Source of the DNA: Isoptericola sp. BMS4 | GTDB lineage: Bacteria; Actinomycetota; Actinomycetes; Actinomycetales; Cellulomonadaceae | Assembly: GCF_011634835.1 (NCBI RefSeq) | Contig: NZ_SIRP01000001.1 | Coordinates: forward strand, 310,001 to 374,000 | Length of the DNA stretch: 64,000 nucleotides | Reading direction: 5' to 3' | Shown here: in pieces, positions 1 through 9,750 of the stretch | Layout: every line of letters starts with the position of its first letter | Numbering within the stretch: position 1 is the first letter of the stretch | Translations under genes and position numbers: made by a program | The notes under the pieces: model-generated | The model's database searches: none | Told to the model about the DNA's origin: nothing | What the model saw: only the letters and a program-made list of their open reading frames with translations

Positions 1-8
1 CCCGCTCG

Positions 9-2342
9 GTGGGCGTGCTCGCCGCGCTCGTGACGTTCTTCGCCGGCCTCGTGGCGGTCCTGCTCGTGGCGGGGCTGGCCCGCCCGACGCCCGGCCCCGG
101 CGACACGGCAGCGCGCGACGACGTGACGACCGGCCTCCCCGCGAGCGCCACCGCGGCCCCCGGAGCGGCGCCCGCGGCCGTCGACGGCGAGGTCACGGTG
201 GAGCTCGTGAGCTCGCAGCCGGCCGTCGCGCGGCCCGGCGGGACGGTCACCCTGACCGTGCGCGTCACCAACGGCCGGGAGACCGCGCTCGAGGGGTCAC
301 GGCTCGACCTGGGGGTCCACTGGCGCCCCGTCACGTCGCGCGACGACCTCGCAGCCTGGTCCGGGTCCACCTCGACGACGACCGCCTCGCGGCAGCTCGT
401 CGAGGACGTCGGCAAGGTTCCGGCCGGCGACACGGTCGAGCGCGACCTGGAGCTCGACGTCGACATCCTCGACCTGGCCGAGGACGCGCCGTGGGGGCCG
501 CGCGAGATGTCGGTCTCCGTCGTGGACCAGGCCGAGTCCACCCTCGACGTGCTGCACACCTTCCTGCTGTACGCCCCGGAGGGCTCGGCCCCGGACCCGG
601 TGGGGATCAGCGTGGTGGCGCCCGTGACGGGCCCCGCCGTCCCCGTGACCCCGGACGGCACCGAGGAGGCCGGCGACACGGACGGGGCGAGCACCGCGGG
701 CACGACGGACACCACCGACGGGACCGGCGACGAGCCCGCCACCACCGGCTACGCCGACGAGCTCGCGTCGCTCACCGCCGACGGCGGCCGGCTCTCCGCC
801 CTCGCGGACGCGGCCACGCCCGACGGCGACGCGCCCGGCATCACGCTGGCCGCCGACCCCGCCCTCGTGTCCGCCGCGCAGGCCTCCGACGACGCGGCCT
901 CCGCGGCGTGGGCGGCACGGCTCGTCGACGGCAGCGTGCCGGAGGTCGCCGCGCTGCCGGCGTTCGACCCGGACCTCGGCGCGCTCGCCCACGCGGACGT
1001 CTCGTCGGCGGACGTCCGCGCCGCGACGAACGCCGTGGGCACCCTCGGTGACACCTGGCGGACGCCGGCGTCGTGGGACCTGACCCTGGCGTGGCCGCAG
1101 GGCCGGCCCGACGTCGCCACCCTCGGAGCGGCCCGCGACGCCCGCGTCGACCACGTCGTCGTGGGCGACGGGCTGGCGCCCCGCGGCGACGCGCCCGCGA
1201 CCGCGCGCACCGCCGTCGCGACCCCCGGGGGCAAGGTCTCCGCCCTCGTCGCCGACGACCACCTCTCCGACGTCGTCGCGTCGCTCACCACCGACGACTC
1301 CGCCCCCACCCCCGGCGAGGCCGCGCAGCGTCTGCTCGCGGACGCCGCCGTCCTCGCGGTCGAGCAGGCCGACGCGACGGGCGGCGGGGACCCGCTGCGG
1401 CTCCTCGCCGCCGTACCGCGCGGCTGGACGCCCGACGTCGACGCCGTGCACCAGGTGCTCGCCGCCCTCGACCAGGCCGGATGGTCCGACGTCGTCCCGC
1501 TGGCGGAGACGATCGACACGCCCGCCACGGACACGCCGCGCGACGACCTGCCCGGCGCCGAACCGGACGGGGCCGAGCTGAAGCCGGCCTCGGTGCGCGC
1601 CCTCTCCGACGCGCGCCGGTCCGTCGCCGGCTTCGCGACCGTCGCCGACGACCCCGCCGCGCTCACCGCCCCCGTCGGGCAGGACCTCGTCGCCCCGCTC
1701 GCCGTCGCGTACCGCGACGCGCGCGACATGCGCTCTGAGGCCGTGTCGACCGCTGTCGCGCAGGCGTCGGCGCTGCGGCAGGGCATCAGCGTCGTGGAAC
1801 GCACCACCGTGACGCTCATCAGCGACAACGGCCAGCTGCCCGTCCTGGTGCGCAACGACCTGCCCACCGACGCGACCGTCACCGTCGTGCTGCGCCCCGA
1901 CGACCCGCGCCTCAAGATCGAGACGCGGCCCACGGTCGTGGTACCGGCGGGACGCTCCGCGGACGTCCCGGTGCAGGTGCGCGCGATCGGCTCGGGCAAC
2001 GTGACGATCACGGTCGAGGCGCTCGCGCCGAGCGGCGCCACGGCGGCGGCCCCGACGACCTTCGACGTGCGGGTGCGCGCGGGGTGGGAGACGGTCGGCA
2101 CGGCGGTCATCGCCGCCGCCATCGGCGTGCTGTTCATCGCGGGCATCTGGCGCAGCGTCCGGCGCGCCCGGCGCCGGGGGCGGCCCACGGCCGGCGACTC
2201 GGCGGACGCCGGAAGCACGGCAGCCGAGGCGGCCCCGCCGGTCGACGCCGCCACCGCGGCCGACGGCGCCCCGCCCGGCGTCGACCGTCCTGCCGAGGCC
2301 CCCCGTCCCGTCCACCAGCCCCCGGAGGACGACCGCGCATGA
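9..2342 (+). CDS. DUF6049 family membrane protein (5' end uncertain, may begin before the window)
   Basis: About 777 residues read from a GTG at 9. A hydrophobic segment begins only three residues in (residues 4-25), with no basic residues ahead of it. The frame is open to the window edge, so the true start, with a positive N-region, may lie outside. A second membrane segment lies near residues 695-715 and is followed by a basic stretch and a Pro/Ala-rich cytoplasmic tail. Between them is a long, Asp- and Thr-rich extracytoplasmic part. Size, topology and position directly before murJ fit DUF6049, an actinobacterial family of unknown function. The last codons overlap the murJ start in an ATGA arrangement, so the two genes are probably translationally coupled. 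A role in envelope assembly is inferred from this neighbourhood only. Confidence 0.8.
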   Translation: MGVLAALVTFFAGLVAVLLVAGLARPTPGPGDTAARDDVTTGLPASATAAPGAAPAAVDGEVTVELVSSQPAVARPGGTVTLTVRVTNGRETALEGSRLDLGVHWRPVTSRDDLAAWSGSTSTTTASRQLVEDVGKVPAGDTVERDLELDVDILDLAEDAPWGPREMSVSVVDQAESTLDVLHTFLLYAPEGSAPDPVGISVVAPVTGPAVPVTPDGTEEAGDTDGASTAGTTDTTDGTGDEPATTGYADELASLTADGGRLSALADAATPDGDAPGITLAADPALVSAAQASDDAASAAWAARLVDGSVPEVAALPAFDPDLGALAHADVSSADVRAATNAVGTLGDTWRTPASWDLTLAWPQGRPDVATLGAARDARVDHVVVGDGLAPRGDAPATARTAVATPGGKVSALVADDHLSDVVASLTTDDSAPTPGEAAQRLLADAAVLAVEQADATGGGDPLRLLAAVPRGWTPDVDAVHQVLAALDQAGWSDVVPLAETIDTPATDTPRDDLPGAEPDGAELKPASVRALSDARRSVAGFATVADDPAALTAPVGQDLVAPLAVAYRDARDMRSEAVSTAVAQASALRQGISVVERTTVTLISDNGQLPVLVRNDLPTDATVTVVLRPDDPRLKIETRPTVVVPAGRSADVPVQVRAIGSGNVTITVEALAPSGATAAAPTTFDVRVRAGWETVGTAVIAAAIGVLFIAGIWRSVRRARRRGRPTAGDSADAGSTAAEAAPPVDAATAADGAPPGVDRPAEAPRPVHQPPEDDRA

Positions 2343-4168
2343 GTCCCTCCCGACCCACCGGGGACGACCGCCGGCCGCCGCGGCACGCCCGGCCCGGTCG
2401 CCACCACGGCTCGCCCGGCGACGGCACGACCCCGCCCGAGCCGACGACCCCGGCTCCCACACCGCCCCCCGACGCGCCCGACGTCGCGGCGGAGCCGACC
2501 GCCGACGCCGCCGCGACGGAGGGCGAGGCGACTGGGGTGCGACGGACCAGCCTCGGACGCAGCTCGCTCGCCATGTCGCTCGGCACGGCGGCGTCACGGG
2601 CCTCCGGGCTGGTGCGCAGCATGCTGCTCGTCGCGTGCGTCGGCAGCGCGGGCGCGGTCGCCGACGCGTTCGACATCGCGAACAAGCTGCCCAACATGCT
2701 CTTCGCGCTCATCTCTGCGGGCGTGCTGCAGGCCGTGCTCATCCCGCAGATCGTGCGTGCGATGAACGCGCAGAACGCGCGCGAACGGCTCGACAAGCTG
2801 CTCAGCGTCTCCGGCCTCGGGCTGGTCCTGCTCACAGCGGTCCTCGTCGTCGCCGCCCCGCTGATCGTGTGGCTCTACACCCTGAGCTCCCCCACCGACA
2901 CCGAAGCCCGGCACCTGGCCGTCGTCTTCGCCTACTGGTGCATCCCGCAGGTCTTCTTCTACGGCCTGTACATGCTGCTCGGCCAGGTGCTCAACGCCCG
3001 CGGGCAGTTCGGCGCGTACGGCATCGCCCCCGTCGCCAACAACATCGTGTCCCTGCTGGGCTTCGGCGCCTTCGTCCTCGTGTGGGGCACCGCCCCCGCC
3101 GGCGGCATCAGCGACCTGTCGGCGTGGACGAGCACGCAGACGACCGTCCTCGCCGGCACCGCGACCGTGGGCATCGCCGCGCAGGCGCTCGTGCTGGTCG
3201 TGACGCTGCGGCGTTCCGGGTTCCGCTGGCGGTTCCGGCTCGGGCTGCGCGGCATCGGCCTGCGCTCGGCCGGCACCGTCGTCGGGTGGACCATCGGCGC
3301 CGTCGTGCTGGAGCAGCTCGGCGTGCTCTTCCTCTCCAACGTGCTGTGGGCCGCCGGGCGCACCGGCACCGAGGCCGACCCCGTCGCGGGCAACGCGGCG
3401 TACACGCAGGCCATGACCATCTACCTGCTGCCGCACTCCCTCGTGGTCGTCTCGATCGTCACCGTGCTCTTCCCGCGGATGACCGCGGCCGTCCAGGCCG
3501 GCGACATCCCCGGCGTGCGGCGCGACATCTCCCTCGGGCTCCGCTCGGCCGGCGTGTTCTCCGTCTTCGCCGCCACCGCGCTCATCGTCCTCGCCACCCC
3601 GCTGACGTCGTCGCTGCTGCCGACGCTGAGTCCCGACGAGGTCGGCACCATCGCGCCCGTCCTGCGGGCCATGGCCCTCGGTGCCATCGCCCTGGGCGCG
3701 ACGGTGCTGGTCCGGCGCATGTACTTCGCCTTCGAGGACGGCCGGTCGATCTTCGTCATCCAGGTCATCGCCACGGTCTCGATGGTCGCGGTGCTCTGGG
3801 GGGCGGTGGCCGTCCTGCCGTCCGCGTGGTGGGCCGTCGCGGCCGGTGGCGCGTTCGCGCTGTCCACGTGGATCTCCCTCCTGCTGCGCGTGCGCGGCAT
3901 GCAGCGCAAGCTCCACGGCATGGACGGGCGGCGCGTGCTGCGGCTGTACGTGCGGGCCGTCATCGGCGCCGGCATCGCCGGGGGCATGGGCTGGCTGACC
4001 GTCCGGCTCCTCGACGGCGGCGACCTCACGTCGTGGGGTCACGCCGTGCTCGCGACCGCGGCCGGCGGCCTCGTGATGGTCGTCGCGTACGTCCTCGCCC
4101 TCAAGGTCCTGCGGGTCCGCGAGCTCGACGACGCCCTCGCCCCGATCCTCCGGCGCCTGCACCGATGA
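2339..4168 (+). CDS. murJ: MurJ (MviN), lipid II flippase
   Basis: 609 residues from the ATG at 2339, which overlaps the previous stop; the frame extends further upstream but without coding character. The first ~75 residues are Pro/Asp-rich and probably disordered. The rest is a typical MOP-superfamily membrane domain of about 14 helices, starting at the conserved stretch around residues 76-105 (SLGTAASRASGLVRS). MurJ moves undecaprenyl-linked peptidoglycan precursor (lipid II) across the cytoplasmic membrane. In mycobacteria the homologue carries a cytoplasmic pseudokinase and an extracellular domain in the same chain. Here the protein stops after the last helices, and those domains form the next gene, 109 bp downstream. 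Confidence 0.93.
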   Translation: MSPSRPTGDDRRPPRHARPGRHHGSPGDGTTPPEPTTPAPTPPPDAPDVAAEPTADAAATEGEATGVRRTSLGRSSLAMSLGTAASRASGLVRSMLLVACVGSAGAVADAFDIANKLPNMLFALISAGVLQAVLIPQIVRAMNAQNARERLDKLLSVSGLGLVLLTAVLVVAAPLIVWLYTLSSPTDTEARHLAVVFAYWCIPQVFFYGLYMLLGQVLNARGQFGAYGIAPVANNIVSLLGFGAFVLVWGTAPAGGISDLSAWTSTQTTVLAGTATVGIAAQALVLVVTLRRSGFRWRFRLGLRGIGLRSAGTVVGWTIGAVVLEQLGVLFLSNVLWAAGRTGTEADPVAGNAAYTQAMTIYLLPHSLVVVSIVTVLFPRMTAAVQAGDIPGVRRDISLGLRSAGVFSVFAATALIVLATPLTSSLLPTLSPDEVGTIAPVLRAMALGAIALGATVLVRRMYFAFEDGRSIFVIQVIATVSMVAVLWGAVAVLPSAWWAVAAGGAFALSTWISLLLRVRGMQRKLHGMDGRRVLRLYVRAVIGAGIAGGMGWLTVRLLDGGDLTSWGHAVLATAAGGLVMVVAYVLALKVLRVRELDDALAPILRRLHR

Positions 4169-4277
4169 GGCCGGTCACGGTGGCGCGAGCCGCGCGCTCC
4201 GGGACACCCCGCCGCCCGTACCATGGTCCGATGGACCGGAGGACCACCTCCCCCCGCTTCCCCACCGAGGAGACCAG

Positions 4278-6203
4278 GTGAGCACCGCCCAGCCCGGGAC
4301 CGTCATGGTCGATCGCTACCGGCTGTCGCAGCCCGCTGCGACGGACCTCGCCGCCGCCGACGCCTGGGAGGCGCACGACCAGATCCTGGACCGCCCCGTC
4401 CGCGTCACCTTCGTGGACGGGAGCCACGCCACCGCCGCGCTCGACGCGGCCCGCCGGGCCGCCCTCGTCACCGACCCGCGGCTGTGCCGGGTGCTCGACG
4501 TCGGCACCGCAGACCTCGGCAGCGGCCCGCGGTACTACATCATCAGCGAGCCCTATCGCGGGTCCTCCCTCACCGAGGTCGTGTCCCACGGGCTGCTCGA
4601 CGGCCAGCAGGCCCGGGCCGTCGTCGGCGAGGCTGCCGCGGCGCTGGAGTCCGCCGCGCAGCGGGGCGTGCACCACCAGGCGCTGCGTCCGGAGGCGGTC
4701 CGGGTGGACGGGCACCGCGTCGTCGTGACCGGTCTCGGGATCGACGCCGCGCTCGCCGGCATGGACGCCCCGCCCCCCACCGACGACGGGGACGTGGCCG
4801 GGGCCGACGACGCGCGCAACCTGGTCGCCCTCGTCTACTACGCCCTCACGGCACGCTGGGCCGGCGACACCCTCGACGCCCCGTGGGTGGCGACCGACGC
4901 CGTCCGGCCGTTGCCGGCGCAGCGCGACGAGAACGGCGTGCTGCCCGTGTCGGCGCTCGTCCCGCACGTCGACGAGGGCCTCGACCTGCTGGTCCGGCGC
5001 GCGTTCACCAGCGGCGCCCCCGACGTGCCCACGGGACCGGGCGACGTCGTCGCCGCGCTCGCGCCGTGGGGCGAGGTGGCGGTCGTGGACGCCCTGCCGC
5101 AGTTCGTGCAGCCGTCCACCGAGCCCCCGGTGCGGTCGTCGGTGCTCGGCGCCGGCGCGGCCGGCGAGGCGCGGCCGGGCACCCCGCCGCCCGCGCCCCC
5201 GGTGCGCCGCCCGTCGACGGGCCGGATCGCACGCGCAGGCGCCGTCGGAACCGTGGGAGCGGGCGCGGCGGCGGGCGCCTACGGCGCCACCCAGGCCTTT
5301 CCGCCGGCCGGAGGCGCGCCGGTGCCCCCGCAGCCCGTGGGCCCTCAGGCGACGACGGCGATGCCGCCGCAGCAGGCCGCGCCCGGGACGCCCGTCGCTC
5401 CCCCGCCGCCGGGCACGGGGTACGCGGCCGCCGGGTACGCCTCGCAGCAGACCGGCACGACGGTGCACGCTCCCGTCCCGCCGCCGCCCGGCTCCGGCCC
5501 CGCCGAGCCTGCGGCCTCGACGGGCGGGTTCGCCTCCAGCCCCGCGCCCCGCCGCCGGGGCGTCAACCCCACACCGATCGTCCTGGCGCTCGTCGTGGTG
5601 CTCGTCGTCGCCGGGGCCCTGTGGGCGGTGTCGCGCGCTCTCGACCCGTTCGAGCCGCCGATCGCGGCCAGCCCGTCGACGTCGCAGCCGCCGGCGGCCT
5701 CCGGCCAGGACGAGACGTCCGACGAGACGTCCGAGGAGCCGTCGCCCGAGGAGAGCCCCGAGGTGCGCCCCCTGATCGCGTCGGGCAACCAGCTCGATCC
5801 CGAGGGTGCCGCGTCCGGCGACCACGACGGCGAGCACCCGGAGGCGGTGGACCTCGCCTACGACGCCGACCCGTCGACGTTCTGGTACACCCGCCAGTAC
5901 ACGACGCCCGACTTCGGCAACCTCAAGTCCGGCGTCGGATACGTGATCCAGCTCGAGGAGCCCGCGCCGGTCTCCACGATCGAGCTCAGCACGAACTCCT
6001 CGGGCGGGCACGTGGAGGTCCGCGCCACCAGCGACTCCGAGCCGACGTCGGGGAAGGTCCTCGCCGAGGGCTCCTTCGACTCGACCACCACGCTGAAGCT
6101 GTCCGAGGAGACCATCTCCGACTCGTTCGTCCTGTGGATCACCGAGCTGCCCGTGACGAACGGCAAGAACTACCTCGAGCTCAACGAGATCGTCATCTCG
6201 TGA
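4278..6203 (+). CDS. Membrane pseudokinase with extracellular discoidin-like domain (split MviN C-terminal half)
   Basis: 641 residues from a GTG preceded by GAGGAGA. Residues ~10-265 have a Ser/Thr kinase fold outline, but all three catalytic elements are missing. The VAIK lysine region reads VRVTF, the HRD loop reads [10 protein letters not shown] (about 132-141), and DFG reads GLG. It should therefore bind partners rather than phosphorylate. A Pro/Ala-rich linker (270-430) leads to one membrane helix (about 433-452), an acidic Ser/Glu linker, and a C-terminal ~140-residue beta-rich domain (from ~498) resembling an F5/8-type carbohydrate-binding fold. In Mycobacterium tuberculosis the equivalent region of MviN is phosphorylated by PknB and recruits FhaA. 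Both partners are encoded at 36.8-46.2 kb here, so the same control of MurJ is inferred. Confidence 0.82.
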   Translation: MSTAQPGTVMVDRYRLSQPAATDLAAADAWEAHDQILDRPVRVTFVDGSHATAALDAARRAALVTDPRLCRVLDVGTADLGSGPRYYIISEPYRGSSLTEVVSHGLLDGQQARAVVGEAAAALESAAQRGVHHQALRPEAVRVDGHRVVVTGLGIDAALAGMDAPPPTDDGDVAGADDARNLVALVYYALTARWAGDTLDAPWVATDAVRPLPAQRDENGVLPVSALVPHVDEGLDLLVRRAFTSGAPDVPTGPGDVVAALAPWGEVAVVDALPQFVQPSTEPPVRSSVLGAGAAGEARPGTPPPAPPVRRPSTGRIARAGAVGTVGAGAAAGAYGATQAFPPAGGAPVPPQPVGPQATTAMPPQQAAPGTPVAPPPPGTGYAAAGYASQQTGTTVHAPVPPPPGSGPAEPAASTGGFASSPAPRRRGVNPTPIVLALVVVLVVAGALWAVSRALDPFEPPIAASPSTSQPPAASGQDETSDETSEEPSPEESPEVRPLIASGNQLDPEGAASGDHDGEHPEAVDLAYDADPSTFWYTRQYTTPDFGNLKSGVGYVIQLEEPAPVSTIELSTNSSGGHVEVRATSDSEPTSGKVLAEGSFDSTTTLKLSEETISDSFVLWITELPVTNGKNYLELNEIVIS

Positions 6204-6205
6204 CC

Positions 6206-6240
6206 GCGCGCGGCGCACCCCGTCCCGGTGTGCCGCGCGC
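6206..6240 (+). terminator. Terminator after the pseudokinase gene
   Basis: 14-bp GC-rich inverted repeat (6206-6219 with 6227-6240, one G-U pair) around a 7-nt loop, starting two bases after the stop codon. There is no U-tract, as is usual in actinobacteria. Confidence 0.6.
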
Positions 6241-6322
6241 CCCGCACCGGTCGGGGAACATCCCGGCCCCCCGTGATGTTGAGGCCGGTGGCGACCCGGA
6301 CCAGCCGACCCCAGGAGACAAC

Positions 6323-7342
6323 GTGACCGACCAGCCGACCGCCCCCACCGTGCACGACATCGTCATCGTCGGCTCGGGCCCCGCGGGCTACACCGCCGCC
6401 GTCTACGCGGCGCGGGCGGGTCTGGAACCCGTCGTCGTCGCCGGGTCGGTCACCGCCGGCGGTGCCCTGATGAACACCACCGAGGTGGAGAACTTCCCCG
6501 GCTTCCCCGCCGGCATCCAGGGCCCCGACCTCATGGACGCGATGCGTGAGCAGGCGGAGAAGTTCGGTGCCCGCGTGCTGTGGGACGACGTCGAGCGGGT
6601 CGAGCTGACCGGAGACGTGAAGACCGTCGTCACGGCGCTCGGCGAGACCTTCCACGCCCGCGCCGTCATCCTCGCCACCGGGTCGGCCTACCGCGAGCTC
6701 GGGCTCTCCGACGAGAAGCGCCTCTCCGGGCGCGGCGTCTCGTGGTGCGCCACCTGCGACGGCTTCTTCTTCCGCGACCAGCACATTGCCGTGGTCGGCG
6801 GCGGCGACTCCGCCATGGAAGAGGCCACGTTCCTCACCCGGTTCGCGTCGAAGGTCACGGTCGTGCACCGCCGGGACGCCCTGCGCGCCTCGAAGATCAT
6901 GGCCGACCGTGCCACCGCCGACCCGAAGATCGAGTTCGCCTGGAACAGCGAGGTCACGGGGATCACCGGCGACGACAAGGTCGCGGGCCTCACGCTCCGC
7001 GACACCGTGACCGGCGCCGAGCGCGACCTCGACGTCACCGGGCTGTTCGTGGCCATCGGTCACGACCCCCGCACCGACCTGGTCAAGGGCCAGGTCGAGC
7101 TCGACGACGAGGGCTACATCCTCGTCGAGGGCCGGTCCACCAGGACCAACCTCTCCGGCGTCTTCGCCTGCGGTGACGTCGTCGACCACACCTACCGGCA
7201 GGCGATCACCGCCGCCGGGTCGGGCTGCTCGGCGGCGCTGGACGCCCAGGCGTACCTCGCCGACCTGGCCGACACCGACAACCCCGCCGGCCTCCCGGCG
7301 GCGCTCGACGACGACGCGTCCCTCGATGCCGTCGCGGGCTGA
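6323..7342 (+). CDS. trxB: Thioredoxin reductase
   Basis: 339 residues from the GTG at 6323, preceded by AGGAGA at a good distance; longer upstream reading in this frame overlaps the previous gene and is not coding. The N-terminal FAD-binding Rossmann motif ([12 protein letters not shown]) starts near residue 16, the redox-active CATC is at 141-144, an NADPH-binding GGGDSAMEE motif follows, and the FAD-binding GVFACGDV motif is near the C-terminus. It is a normal-length low-Mr TrxR that passes electrons from NADPH to thioredoxin. trxA begins 26 bp downstream, so the two form an operon that keeps the cytoplasmic dithiol pool reduced. Confidence 0.96.
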   Translation: MTDQPTAPTVHDIVIVGSGPAGYTAAVYAARAGLEPVVVAGSVTAGGALMNTTEVENFPGFPAGIQGPDLMDAMREQAEKFGARVLWDDVERVELTGDVKTVVTALGETFHARAVILATGSAYRELGLSDEKRLSGRGVSWCATCDGFFFRDQHIAVVGGGDSAMEEATFLTRFASKVTVVHRRDALRASKIMADRATADPKIEFAWNSEVTGITGDDKVAGLTLRDTVTGAERDLDVTGLFVAIGHDPRTDLVKGQVELDDEGYILVEGRSTRTNLSGVFACGDVVDHTYRQAITAAGSGCSAALDAQAYLADLADTDNPAGLPAALDDDASLDAVAG

Positions 7343-7368
7343 CCCTCTCCGACACCGAAGGAGCAACC

Positions 7369-7695
7369 ATGCCGACCGTCGCCGTCACCGACGACACCTT
7401 CAAGACCGAGGTTCTCGAGTCCGACGTGCCCGTGCTCGTCGACTTCTGGGCGACCTGGTGCGGTCCGTGCCGCATGGTGGCCCCGATCCTCGAGGAGCTC
7501 TCGGACGAGTACAGCGAGAAGATCAAGATCGCGAAGCTCGACACCGACGCCAACCAGGAGACCACGATGGCATACGGGATCACCTCGATCCCGACCCTGA
7601 ACGTCTACTCCGGCGGCGAGCTCGTGAAGTCGATCATCGGCGCCCGCCCCAAGCGGGCCATCCAGGAGGAGATCGACGCCCTGCTCGCGAATTGA
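7369..7695 (+). CDS. trxA: Thioredoxin
   Basis: 108 residues, the normal size of a single-domain thioredoxin, with the active site WCGPC (Cys31 and Cys34) and the cis-proline loop (SIPTLNVYSGG). The ATG is preceded by AAGGAG. It is the substrate of the reductase encoded just upstream and reduces cytoplasmic disulfides. Transcription probably stops at the perfect palindrome 16 bp after the stop codon, which also contains a parS site. Confidence 0.97.
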   Translation: MPTVAVTDDTFKTEVLESDVPVLVDFWATWCGPCRMVAPILEELSDEYSEKIKIAKLDTDANQETTMAYGITSIPTLNVYSGGELVKSIIGARPKRAIQEEIDALLAN

Positions 7696-7711
7696 CGTCG
7701 AGCGTCCCGGA

Positions 7712-7745
7712 GGCGGCTGGTGTTTCACGTGAAACACCAGCCGCC
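7712..7745 (+). terminator. trxA terminator built around a parS site
   Basis: A perfect 34-bp palindrome. In RNA it gives a 15-bp stem closed by an ACGU loop. The apical 16 bp are the exact parS consensus. It sits 16 bp after the trxA stop, the normal terminator position, and can work on both strands. Confidence 0.7.
7721..7736. promoter_or_regulatory. parS: parS site 1 (exact 16-bp consensus)
   Basis: TGTTTCACGTGAAACA, the full consensus centromere site bound by ParB. It is the only site here that matches all 16 positions. It lies at the tip of the trxA terminator hairpin. Confidence 0.95.
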
Positions 7746-8010
7746 TTCGTCGTGCCCGGCTCGCGCTCGTCACGTCGAGGCACGGTCGTCGAGGCCGCTC
7801 CACCATGAATGTCCGCCGGGCACGAGCTCCGGTGTGCCGGCCGGAACCGCACCGCGTCGCCGCCTCGGTCTCACGGACCCCTCGGCGCCGAGCCTGGTGG
7901 GCGCCCACCAACCATCGCGTTGTCCCCACCCCACCGCGTCGTCCCCACCCCACCGCATCGCGGCGTGCCCACGGTGCAGGCCACACCGCATGCGCACACC
8001 GCCTCCGCCC

Positions 8011-8087
8011 GGCACCGTCGCCTCCGCCCGGCACCGTCGCCTCCGCCCGGCACCGTCGCGTCCGTCACTGGCACCGTCGCGTCCGTA
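8011..8087. repeat. Short tandem repeat, 19-21 bp units
   Basis: Four successive units beginning GGCACCGTCGC at 8011, 8030, 8049 and 8070. The first two are identical over 19 bp, and the last two diverge. They are followed by a smaller GTGGTTCGT doublet and preceded by a duplicated GTCCCCACCCCACCGC unit near 7922-7956. Confidence 0.8.
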
Positions 8088-8466
8088 CCGTGCGGTTCGT
8101 GTGGTTCGTGTGGTTCACCCACCATCCGTCGGCACCCGCTCCGGCACCCGCCACTGCACACGGTCGTCATCCCGGGTCGTTCCGCCGTCGCCGCCCGGAC
8201 GCGGCACTCGGTATGGTCGGGAATGTCCGTGGACCCCCCTGGGAGCGCCCCACGGTCGTCGCATCCTCGGCCCGAGCTACGGTGTCGCAGGACCCAGGAG
8301 CGAGAACGACCTTCCCGACTGCTCCGAGCTCTCGCTCGCCTCCTCTCGCTGCGGTGACCCCGCTCCCCCGCCGGTCCGGGCCCCTTGTGCGGTACGACGC
8401 TCCGGCGTCGCCACGTCGCACGGCCACGTGCACGAGGCAGGTCTCCGCCCCATGCGCGGTCCGTCG

Positions 8467-8550
8467 CCCCTCCTCACACACGCGGGATCCGCCGCCCCTC
8501 GAGGGCCGCACTCGGTCCGTCCCCCTCCTCGCACACGCGGGATCCGTCGC
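8467..8550. repeat. 29-bp direct repeat (2 copies)
   Basis: Copies at 8467-8495 and 8522-8550 match at 27 of 29 positions and are 55 bp apart. Each contains ACACGCGGGATCC. There are only two copies, so this is not a CRISPR array. Confidence 0.8.
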
Positions 8551-9341
8551 TCCTCCCTCGCCACGCGAGGGCACCGATGGCGCTCCCCCGCCACGACCAG
8601 GGAGTTCGAGTGTGGAGAGCTGCCCGTGGGGGCGGGCGACCAGCGGTCATGGGGCTCGGCCAGGTTCCCGTGATCGCCGGCCTGCCGGATGGTCTGACCT
8701 GCGGAGATGCGCGGCCCGCCGCCTCCGGGAGATGTCCCGCAGCGTCGCCTGCCCGGGCCGGGCCGGCGCCACCCTGGCCCGGAGGGCGAAGCCGACGAGT
8801 GCCGGCCCGGAGGTGGAGCGCTCGGGCGAGCACGAGACGAGTCCATAGCCCGCCGAGCCCGCCGGCTCACCGATAGCGGTGCGATCCGCCACCGCCCACA
8901 TGGCTCGACAACGGCTGGCACCTTCGATGCCTGGCCTATCGTCACGATGGCCGCGACCACGAGCCCGCGCGGGGACTCCCGTGGCGTCCCAGCGCACCGC
9001 ATTCATGGCACCAGCCCGCGCGGGTGCGCCATGCACGACCTCCGGTGCTGCCTGCCCTGCCTCCTCAGCGCCGGTCACCGACGACGGTCAGCGGGACAGG
9101 CCTCCACAGCCTCCGCAACACCGACCAGTGATTCACGACGGCACGGCGCCGTGCGGCACCCCGGACCTCGCCCGAGTCATCTGCCCCGACCGGTGCCACG
9201 CTTCCTCGTCGTCGGCGGACGAGCCGGATGTCCTCGGCCGCTCCAGGCGCACCATGTCGGACGTGGCGCTGACGCCATCCCCGGCGCCCCATGCTCACCG
9301 CGATCCTCAACGGCGCGCCGCCCTCGGTCGGCGTTCGACGC

Positions 9342-9357
9342 CGTTTCACGTGAAACA
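9342..9357. promoter_or_regulatory. parS: parS site 2
   Basis: Intact 14-bp core GTTTCACGTGAAAC (9343-9356) with one flanking base off the 16-bp consensus. It lies inside the gene-free spacer. Confidence 0.9.
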
Positions 9358-9527
9358 TCGCTCGTTCCCTGATGCCGTCAGTCCCTGGCGAGACTCAGGC
9401 TGCTCGCCACCAGTCATGTCCGAGCCGACCCTCTCCGAAGCACTGCATCGGGTTCTGACCACCGCCTCGGGCCCGCGACGCGCGGGTGCCGATCTCTCGT
9501 CGGCGTCGTCCTCCCCCGGCCGGCGAC

Positions 9528-9541
9528 GTTTCACGTGGAAC
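9528..9541. promoter_or_regulatory. parS: parS-like site 3 (one mismatch)
   Basis: GTTTCACGTGGAAC: one half-site is intact and the other has A to G. Probably a weak ParB site or a decaying one. Confidence 0.6.
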
Positions 9542-9736
9542 CACCCCACCTCCGAGCCCCTGGGCCTGCCGTTCCTCCGCCTGCACGCCACAAGTCGACC
9601 GATCTCGGCTCGCGCTCCTGCGACCGGATGACGGAGCACCCCCCCATGCTCACGACGTCAGACGTTCGTGCACGACATCCCCAGCACACGAGTTCGCCAC
9701 CATGGCACTCGATGGACACTGCGCCGGCGTCGTGCC

Positions 9737-9750
9737 GTTCCACGTGAAAC
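9737..9750. promoter_or_regulatory. parS: parS-like site 4 (one mismatch)
   Basis: GTTCCACGTGAAAC: one mismatch, in the opposite half-site from the neighbouring imperfect site. Confidence 0.6.

Noticed and set aside
2084-2338. Longer N-terminus for MurJ
   Set aside because: This stretch overlaps the end of the DUF6049 gene in another frame and is Arg/Gly-rich; the ATG at 2339 gives the normal coupled start.
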